From positions 1 through 64,000 of the forward strand of contig NZ_FMYY01000020.1 of the NCBI RefSeq assembly GCF_900101595.1: a DNA stretch of 64,000 nucleotides, written 5' to 3'. Below are positions 58,528-64,000 of the stretch, piece by piece (the stretch's first letter is position 1; the number at the start of each line of letters is the position of its first letter). The translations under genes and the position numbers were made by a program. The stretch is from Paenibacillus sp. cl123. Its GTDB lineage: Bacteria > Bacillota > Bacilli > Paenibacillales > NBRC-103111. The notes under the pieces are model-generated. The model worked only from the letters and a program-made list of their open reading frames with translations. It did not search any database and had not been told where the DNA came from.

Positions 58528-60537
58528 ATGAGTATGTTTAGAGAAAAAATAAGCTATGTATCGAAATCCATTAGAATCAAACTATTAATATGGTTTTTGC
58601 TTGTCGCCCTCGTTCCGTTAGTTGCCTCCTCTATGCTAACCTACAGCCAAAGCTCGCAGGAGCTGGTCAGGAAGCAGCAAGAATCGTTCCGCAGCCTTAT
58701 CGAGAGTAAGACGCAAGGCATGGATGAATGGCTGGATCGCCGTATGAGTGAAATTGAATTGGCGGCTAAGACGGAAACCATCCAATCACTCCAGCCTGCC
58801 CGGATGACTCCCTATTTAAAACTGATCAAAGCGCAATCCGACGTTTACGAATCGGTAGGTGTAGCAGGACCTGACGGGATTGTGATAGCCGGCTCATCGG
58901 ATACTTCGTTAGGAGTCAACCTCAAGGATCGCGATTACTTTGGTAAAGGAATGCGCGGCGAGACTTCCTATTCAAATGTTTTAAACTCCAAATCCACCGG
59001 GAACCGGGTTATTGTTATCGCCTCTCCTATCAAAGCCGGCAATGGCAATGTGATCGGCTTGATGTACGCAACAGTAAACTTCGAATCGCTGACCTACAAT
59101 TTTCTGCAAAACGAGGATGCAAGCATCAATATCACACTGGTGGATGAACGCCAGACTTTACAGCACAGCTCCGACAAAGATGTTCTTGGCAAGTCAATCG
59201 ATGAAACCTCGTATAGCGAAGCTTACAAATCCATTTTGAAAAATGAGAAAAAAGAACTGGGCACTACAGCTCTTACCGAAGCTGGCGTAGAATATTTAAT
59301 TGCCTATGGACCGATCCAGGAAACAGGCTACAGTCTCTTCTATAGCATCAAGATGGATGAAGTCCTGAAAAGCTCAAAGTCCATTCAATTGAACATGATC
59401 CTGATCATGAGCATTGCCGCCGTCGTTGTCGTAGCTTTAGCCATTTATGTGAGCGGAACGATCGCAAAGCCGATTAAGAAGGTAACCGAACGGGTCAAGC
59501 AGATAGCAAGCGGCAACTTGTCAGGCAGCACTCTTATCCTGAAGAGCAAGGATGAGGTCGGCCAGCTTGGGACTCACATTCAAGTGATGACAGACAGTCT
59601 GCGCGACTTGATCGGAAAGGTTGCGGAAACCGCGGAACAATTAGCCTCCTCCTCGGAAGAACTCACTGCCATTGCCGAGGAATCGACACAAACTTCCGAA
59701 CAAATTTCCCAGTCTATCGGTTTCGTGGCGCAGGGCTCTGAGACCCAGGCGGAGGCATTGGAGCAGACGAGCATCGCTATGGATGAAATGTCAACAGGCA
59801 TTCAGAAAATCGCCAGCTCCGCTTCCGGGGTTTCTGAAGCTGCCGTTACAGCCGTGGAAGAAGTCAACAGAGGCAATGAGGAAGTACGAGTTGCCGTAGC
59901 TCAAATGAATCAGGTGACCCAGTCTGTTGAAGGTACCGCTGAAACGATCCGGTCCCTGGAAGAGAAATCTCAAGCCATTCATCAAACCGTTCAGCTCATA
60001 TTTGATATTTCGGGCCAAACGAACTTATTGGCGCTGAACGCTTCTATCGAAGCGGCCAGAGCAGGTGAGCATGGCCGCGGCTTTGCGGTAGTGGCGGGAG
60101 AAGTCAAGAAGCTGGCTGAGCAAACGGGCGCCGCCACCAAAGAGATAGCGGATACGATCAATGAAGTGCTGCAGGCTATCGGCAAAGCCTCCACCTCCAT
60201 GAACCACGGCATGGCCGAGGTTGCATCCGGTGTGCAACGGGTAGAACAAGTAGGACAAACCTTTAACCGGATTACCGAAGCTATCCAAAGCGTGAATGAT
60301 CAAATCCATGATATATCCGCTTCTTCGGAGCAAATCTCGGCCGGAACCGAGCAGGTTGCCGCTTCTATGCAAGAGGTCGCCGGCATCGTAAAAGGGGCCT
60401 CCTCCCAACTGGAGAAAGTTTCGCAAGCCATGACGGATCAATATCGTTCGATGGAGGAGATTTCGAGCTCCTCCGAATCGCTTAGCGTTACGGCGGGCGA
60501 GCTTCAAGAAATGGTAGGCAAGTTTAGGCTCAAATAA
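58528..60537 (+). CDS. Methyl-accepting chemotaxis protein with dCache sensor
   Basis: A 669-aa transmembrane receptor. Helix 1 IKLLIWFLLVALVPLVASSML (about 18-40), extracellular double-Cache domain to about 285 (GVAGPDGIVIAGSSDTSLGVNLKDRDYF is the Cache_1 core), helix 2 LNMILIMSIAAVVVVALAIYV, HAMP (IAKPIKKVTERVKQIASGNLSG), then the signalling coiled coil with hairpin tip ISGQTNLLALNASIEAARAGEHGRGFAVVAGEVKKLAEQ. Methylation-type Glu/Gln pairs flank it. No C-terminal CheR pentapeptide. dCache domains typically bind amino acids or organic acids. It is divergent from the BCCT gene and monocistronic. Confidence 0.9.
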   Translation: MSMFREKISYVSKSIRIKLLIWFLLVALVPLVASSMLTYSQSSQELVRKQQESFRSLIESKTQGMDEWLDRRMSEIELAAKTETIQSLQPARMTPYLKLIKAQSDVYESVGVAGPDGIVIAGSSDTSLGVNLKDRDYFGKGMRGETSYSNVLNSKSTGNRVIVIASPIKAGNGNVIGLMYATVNFESLTYNFLQNEDASINITLVDERQTLQHSSDKDVLGKSIDETSYSEAYKSILKNEKKELGTTALTEAGVEYLIAYGPIQETGYSLFYSIKMDEVLKSSKSIQLNMILIMSIAAVVVVALAIYVSGTIAKPIKKVTERVKQIASGNLSGSTLILKSKDEVGQLGTHIQVMTDSLRDLIGKVAETAEQLASSSEELTAIAEESTQTSEQISQSIGFVAQGSETQAEALEQTSIAMDEMSTGIQKIASSASGVSEAAVTAVEEVNRGNEEVRVAVAQMNQVTQSVEGTAETIRSLEEKSQAIHQTVQLIFDISGQTNLLALNASIEAARAGEHGRGFAVVAGEVKKLAEQTGAATKEIADTINEVLQAIGKASTSMNHGMAEVASGVQRVEQVGQTFNRITEAIQSVNDQIHDISASSEQISAGTEQVAASMQEVAGIVKGASSQLEKVSQAMTDQYRSMEEISSSSESLSVTAGELQEMVGKFRLK

Positions 60538-60615
60538 ATCTAAGCCTTGCAGGTTCGAGTTCTCCTTATGTCAGGAAACTCGGACCTAGGCCGGGCGATG
60601 CTCCAGCACCGTCAT

Positions 60616-62118
60616 TTAGAAGAGCGAGGCTGCAAACTTCATCTCCGGAAAGCGGCTATCCGGTCCTTTCATTAGGCTCCCGCCTTGGTTTTTCAGATAC
60701 CTATCGAAGAAATCCAGCATATAGGCATTGATAACGGAGCTCGCTCTTTCGGGCGCCAGCTTCCCTGTAACGCCCAGCATGTTGAAAATCGGAGAAATAA
60801 ACTGCACGTCGGTAAAATTCAAATGCTCCGCATTGTCGATATAGAGGACTTGTCCCCCAGCGCCCACCGCTTCGCGCATCCGTTCAAGCTCCCGCTTTTT
60901 ATCCTCCGTGACTTGATCCTCCCACTCTCTTGTCGAGCCCATGCTTTTAAGCTCAACATCCGTGTAGACCCGGTTATTTTTTACCATTTCTAATTTTTCA
61001 AAATTACTTTCCGATTGGATGAACAAAAACGGCTTGCCCAGCTCCTCTCTGTCGCGCAGTCGATAAAGCCCTCCGTCCAAGTCTATGCCGGCCGCGATTC
61101 GCGGGTCATAAGAAGCGTCATAGGCCGTCGCTCCGCCGATGGAATGCCCGAACACCCCCACACGACCGAGATCCATTCTTCCGGTTAGACGGCTTGGCAT
61201 CTGCCCCGATTGGATGAGCTCAAATTGGTCCAGCGCAAACGCCACATCGTCGGTTAACACTTTTCCCAGCTTGTCGCGACTTTCGCGTTCTGTCCGGTAA
61301 TCATGGTCTGGCGAAAATAAATCATTGGTTGTGCTGGTGGTGATTCGACCGTCAGGGAACTCGGTTGCAAATGTATTGTAGGTGTGGTCGATCACGGCCA
61401 CGATATATCCGTGACTCGCGAGATTTTCGGCTTGGGACGTGTGGAGGAACCGGGAAGAGCCGAAGCCGGGATTCGCCAGAATCAGCGGATAGGAAGTCTG
61501 TGCCGCAGAAACTTCAGCTCCCGAATAAGCATGAGCGGACACGTACTTCAGGTGTTGAAAAGTAAACCCCGGAAGGCCATAGTTCGCCGCCATATAACGC
61601 AAAATCCGGGTATCGGGAATAAAGGGAGCGTACTTGCCGGTGCCGGCTTGGGCCGGATACCATACCTGAACCATCAATTCTCTTTTACCGTCCCTGGTTT
61701 CGCCGAAAATCTCTTCTCGGTTGGTATCCACGAAATGAAAGGTTTGCGTGCCCACCTTAAATTCGCCTGTCGGCTCAGGCAGTTCACTTACAGGAAAAAC
61801 ATACAGGAGACCCGCTGTTGCGGCCAGCATTGCCGCTATAGCGGCATAAGCTGAACCCAACATGAATCGCGGGAGTTTTGGGGGTTCGGATTTTTTAAAA
61901 TAGCTGTAGCTTGAAATGGCTAAAAAAATGATCGTTAGGCCATATACGAAAAACAGCTGCCATCGGAATCCTTCCACCGCCCCATGAATGATCAGTAAAA
62001 GTGTGGCGATCCCGCTTGCAGCAAAGATCGGAATTTTGCGCCGTCCCTTTGTTAATAGGACGGTTAGTGCAAACAAGCCGATGTTCGACAAAAACAGCAA
62101 CAGCTCAAACAGCCTCAT
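60616..62118 (-). CDS. Membrane-anchored PAF-acetylhydrolase-like alpha/beta hydrolase
   Basis: A 500-aa protein. The first 115 residues contain four hydrophobic helices (FELLLFLSNIGLFALTVLL, IFAASGIATLLLIIHG, LFFVYGLTIIFLAISSYSYF, AYAAIAAMLAATAGLLYVF). The rest is a PAF-AH p-II-like hydrolase: LMVQVWYPAQ, ILANPGFGSSRF (oxyanion strand), VFGHSIGGATAYDA (nucleophile Ser), GIDLDGG (acid) and NAEHLNFTD (His). Homologues cleave short or oxidised acyl chains from phospholipids or esters. AAAGGAG precedes the start. Between a chemoreceptor and a Bce-type two-component system, with no evident operon partner. Confidence 0.8.
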   Translation of the reverse strand: MRLFELLLFLSNIGLFALTVLLTKGRRKIPIFAASGIATLLLIIHGAVEGFRWQLFFVYGLTIIFLAISSYSYFKKSEPPKLPRFMLGSAYAAIAAMLAATAGLLYVFPVSELPEPTGEFKVGTQTFHFVDTNREEIFGETRDGKRELMVQVWYPAQAGTGKYAPFIPDTRILRYMAANYGLPGFTFQHLKYVSAHAYSGAEVSAAQTSYPLILANPGFGSSRFLHTSQAENLASHGYIVAVIDHTYNTFATEFPDGRITTSTTNDLFSPDHDYRTERESRDKLGKVLTDDVAFALDQFELIQSGQMPSRLTGRMDLGRVGVFGHSIGGATAYDASYDPRIAAGIDLDGGLYRLRDREELGKPFLFIQSESNFEKLEMVKNNRVYTDVELKSMGSTREWEDQVTEDKKRELERMREAVGAGGQVLYIDNAEHLNFTDVQFISPIFNMLGVTGKLAPERASSVINAYMLDFFDRYLKNQGGSLMKGPDSRFPEMKFAASLF

Positions 62119-62271
62119 CCCGATTCTCCTTTCAACCCGTTTCTAGGTTCATTGGTTCCCATTTTATCCTGCCAGGCTGGCCTAAGCTATCGATTTGCCT
62201 TACATCTGCCTTACAGCTTTGTAATCCGATCTTGCGGTATGGGAGGACTCGTCAACCGGTTTCTATCCACC

Positions 62272-62299
62272 TTGAAAGAGTGCCGCTGAAGGTTATAAT
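62272..62299 (+). promoter_or_regulatory. Promoter of the Bce-type two-component operon
   Basis: TTGAAA (62272-62277), 16-nt spacer, TATAAT (62294-62299), 38 nt before the response-regulator start codon. Confidence 0.75.
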
Positions 62300-62337
62300 A
62301 GATTACATCTCGCTCTTCTGAAAAGGAGCCCATTCCA

Positions 62338-63039
62338 ATGTCTAGTATTCTGATTGTAGAAGACGATCTTAAGCTGGCGCAGCTGCTTCAATCCTATATG
62401 GAGAAGTACGGGTACCAGGCTGAAGCGGTCCGGGAGTTCGACCGGGTGATGGAGACGTTCCAGGACATTCGTCCGGATCTCGTGCTGCTGGACGTCAATC
62501 TGCCCCGTTATGACGGCTACTACTGGTGCAGGCAAATCCGAACCGTCTCCACCTGCCCGATTCTGTTTATCTCCGCCCGCGACGGCAAGATGGAGCAGAT
62601 CATGGCGCTGGAAAACGGAGCGGACGATTATATTGCCAAGCCCTTCGATTATGAAGTGGTCATGGCCAAGATCAAGAGCCAGCTTCGCCGCGCTTACGGC
62701 TCCTACGCCCCGAGCAAGAGAGAACGGATCGTGGAATGCTCGGGACTCGTGTTGTATCCCGAAAGACTTGAGCTGACTTTATCCGGCAAAACCATTGATC
62801 TCAGTCATAAGGAATCCTTGCTGATGGAAATATTGATGGAAAGCAGCTCCAAGGTGGTCAGCCGCGATTGGCTTCTGGACAAGCTGTGGGACGGTGAGCC
62901 GTTAGTTGACGACAACACGCTTAATGTCAATATCACGCGCATCCGCAAAAAATTATCCGAGCTCGGCATTGAAGAAGCGTTGGAAACCGTGCGGGGAGCC
63001 GGGTATAAGCTGCGGCCTTGCTGGAGGGAGGAGCCATGA
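62338..63039 (+). CDS. Response regulator, BceR-like (peptide-antibiotic response)
   Basis: A 233-aa OmpR-family regulator: ILIVEDDLKLAQLLQSYMEKYGYQAE, phospho-acceptor in LVLLDVNLPRYDGYYWCRQIR, ISARDGKMEQIMALENGADDYIAKPFDYEVVMAKIKSQLRRAYG, which is characteristic of the BceR/VraR group, and a winged helix with LSHKESLLMEILMESSSKVVSRD and DDNTLNVNITRIRKKL. AAAGGAG precedes the ATG. Overlaps the kinase by 4 nt. Confidence 0.9.
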   Translation: MSSILIVEDDLKLAQLLQSYMEKYGYQAEAVREFDRVMETFQDIRPDLVLLDVNLPRYDGYYWCRQIRTVSTCPILFISARDGKMEQIMALENGADDYIAKPFDYEVVMAKIKSQLRRAYGSYAPSKRERIVECSGLVLYPERLELTLSGKTIDLSHKESLLMEILMESSSKVVSRDWLLDKLWDGEPLVDDNTLNVNITRIRKKLSELGIEEALETVRGAGYKLRPCWREEP

Positions 63040-64000
63040 GGCTGTTTTGGAGAGAGCATGTTCCGCTGGTGTTTATGTATGCCGGGCAGCTTCTGCTGAC
63101 GGTGTATATGTGCCGCTTATCCGGTTTCCGAAATTCCTTCGATCTTGCGTACATCTGCCTGGTCAATACGGCCTTGTTCGCTTGTTACTTGACATACCGT
63201 TATATCCGCCATTTTCAATTTTATCGGAGACTGACCCGGCCTCTTGTGTCGATTGACGAATCGGGCGAATTTATCGGGAACGCACCGCTCGCGGATGCGC
63301 TTGGGCATTTGCTCCAGCAGAAGTATCGGCTTTATCAGAACGATCTCCAGCAATACCGGAAGAAGCTGAACGATCACATCACCTTTATCAATCAATGGGT
63401 GCATCAGATGAAAACCCCGCTATCCGTTATGCATCTTGCGGTTCAGAAAGAAGCCGACCCTTTCTTCGACAGCATGCGAGAGGAAATAGACAAGCTGAAG
63501 AAGGGGCTTGACACCGTGCTGTATACCTCACGATTGGATGCGTTCGCGCAGGATTTCGTGGCGGAGCCGGTGAATCTTCGTCTGCTGGTCGGGAAAGTGG
63601 CGGCCGAACACAAAAATTTATTTATCCGCAATAAGGTATTCCCGGAAATTCAGGTGGATGACCGATTGACGGTCATGTCCGACGAGAAGTGGCTTGCCTT
63701 CGCACTCGGACAATTAATCACCAACGCGGTACGGTATTCGGCCGGCGCAAGCAGCCGTGTCATGATTACCTCCGATGTGCGCGGACAGCAAGCCGTTCTG
63801 GAGATTCGGGACAACGGCGCCGGAATTCCGGCACAGGACATCAAGCGGGTGTTCGACGCGTATTTTACAGGGGAAAACGGGAGGCGGTTCGGCGAATCCA
63901 CCGGCATGGGGCTCTATCTGGTTCGCGAGATCGCCTCGCGGCTTGACCATCGCCTCGAGCTTGAATCCGAGCCGGGACAAGGAACAGCAGTACGTATATG
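63036..64000 (+). CDS. Intramembrane-sensing histidine kinase, BceS-like (3' end cut by window)
   Basis: 321 codons are present and the frame is still open at the window end; BceS-type kinases are about 330-345 aa, so only the last residues are missing. Two helices (PLVFMYAGQLLLTVYM and AYICLVNTALFACYL) with a very short external loop mark an intramembrane-sensing kinase, which senses through a BceAB-type ABC transporter. HisKA: FINQWVHQMKTPLSVM with the phospho-His; ATPase: LGQLITNAVRYSAG, IRDNGAGI and ESTGMGLYLVREIA. A bceAB-type transporter is expected just beyond the window. Confidence 0.9.
   Translation, partial: MRLFWREHVPLVFMYAGQLLLTVYMCRLSGFRNSFDLAYICLVNTALFACYLTYRYIRHFQFYRRLTRPLVSIDESGEFIGNAPLADALGHLLQQKYRLYQNDLQQYRKKLNDHITFINQWVHQMKTPLSVMHLAVQKEADPFFDSMREEIDKLKKGLDTVLYTSRLDAFAQDFVAEPVNLRLLVGKVAAEHKNLFIRNKVFPEIQVDDRLTVMSDEKWLAFALGQLITNAVRYSAGASSRVMITSDVRGQQAVLEIRDNGAGIPAQDIKRVFDAYFTGENGRRFGESTGMGLYLVREIASRLDHRLELESEPGQGTAVRI

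Noticed and set aside
1..64000. CRISPR arrays, tRNA or rRNA genes, and intact insertion sequences
   Set aside because: No regularly spaced repeats, no tRNA-like cloverleaf and no rRNA sequence was noticed by reading; only the IS110 fragment at the left edge is mobile-element derived.

Overview
The window reads as a chromosomal segment of a Gram-positive, endospore-former-type Firmicute, most likely a Paenibacillus or close Paenibacillaceae relative. Evidence: strong AGGAGG-type ribosome sites, TTGACA/TATAAT-type promoters, many rho-independent terminators, lipoprotein and single-membrane signal peptides, a copper-amine-oxidase-N (stalk) domain protein, a DUF4091 glycosidase, SwrC-type RND and split chromate transporters. 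Most of the segment is GC-rich. Three stretches are visibly more AT-rich and may have a different history: about 5.4-7.6 kb, 22.5-30.4 kb and around 53 kb. No rRNA, tRNA, CRISPR array or intact mobile element was recognised. A 3' fragment of an IS110-family transposase opens the window.

Layout. 0-7.6 kb: IS110 remnant, stand-alone LarC2-like nickel protein, M23 peptidase, zinc-type ArsR, DUF445 membrane protein, esterase, VanZ-like protein, and an arsR-VOC pair behind a textbook promoter/operator. 7.7-16.8 kb (minus strand): OmpR-type two-component system, then an RND pump, its adaptor and an unrecognised secreted protein. 16.9-22.3 kb: split chromate transporter pair, MFS protein, Smr-less MutS2-like ATPase and a structured non-coding RNA (6S-like in shape) with its own promoter and terminator. 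22.7-30.4 kb (plus strand): a seven-gene operon combining a sugar-type ABC importer without ATPase, a HlyD-type adaptor, a two-component system and a propeller-like lipoprotein. This is the best candidate for an undescribed system.

30.6-37 kb: manganese pyrophosphatase and a five-gene nickel/peptide-type ABC importer. 37.3-46 kb: DHA2 MFS pump, UvrD-like helicase broken by two 1-nt deletions, polysaccharide deacetylase, stalk-domain protein, and AraC regulator plus GH123-like enzyme. 45.8-53.7 kb: MhqP/MhqE/MhqD-like quinone-stress operon with two AT-rich palindromes, ArsR-rhodanese regulator with MFS exporter and operator, a 59-aa gene, an SDR, and TetR/MFS with two matched operators. 53.8-58.2 kb: Cys-rich four-helix copper protein, ectB and ectA without ectC, an IclR remnant and a BCCT transporter, apparently an osmoprotection island. 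58.5-64 kb: chemoreceptor, PAF-acetylhydrolase-like hydrolase and a Bce-type antibiotic-sensing two-component system cut by the window end.

The common theme is envelope and stress physiology: four two-component kinases, nine dedicated transport loci and several one-component repressors with readable operators. Start codons were moved from the longest ORF whenever a ribosome site pointed to a better one.
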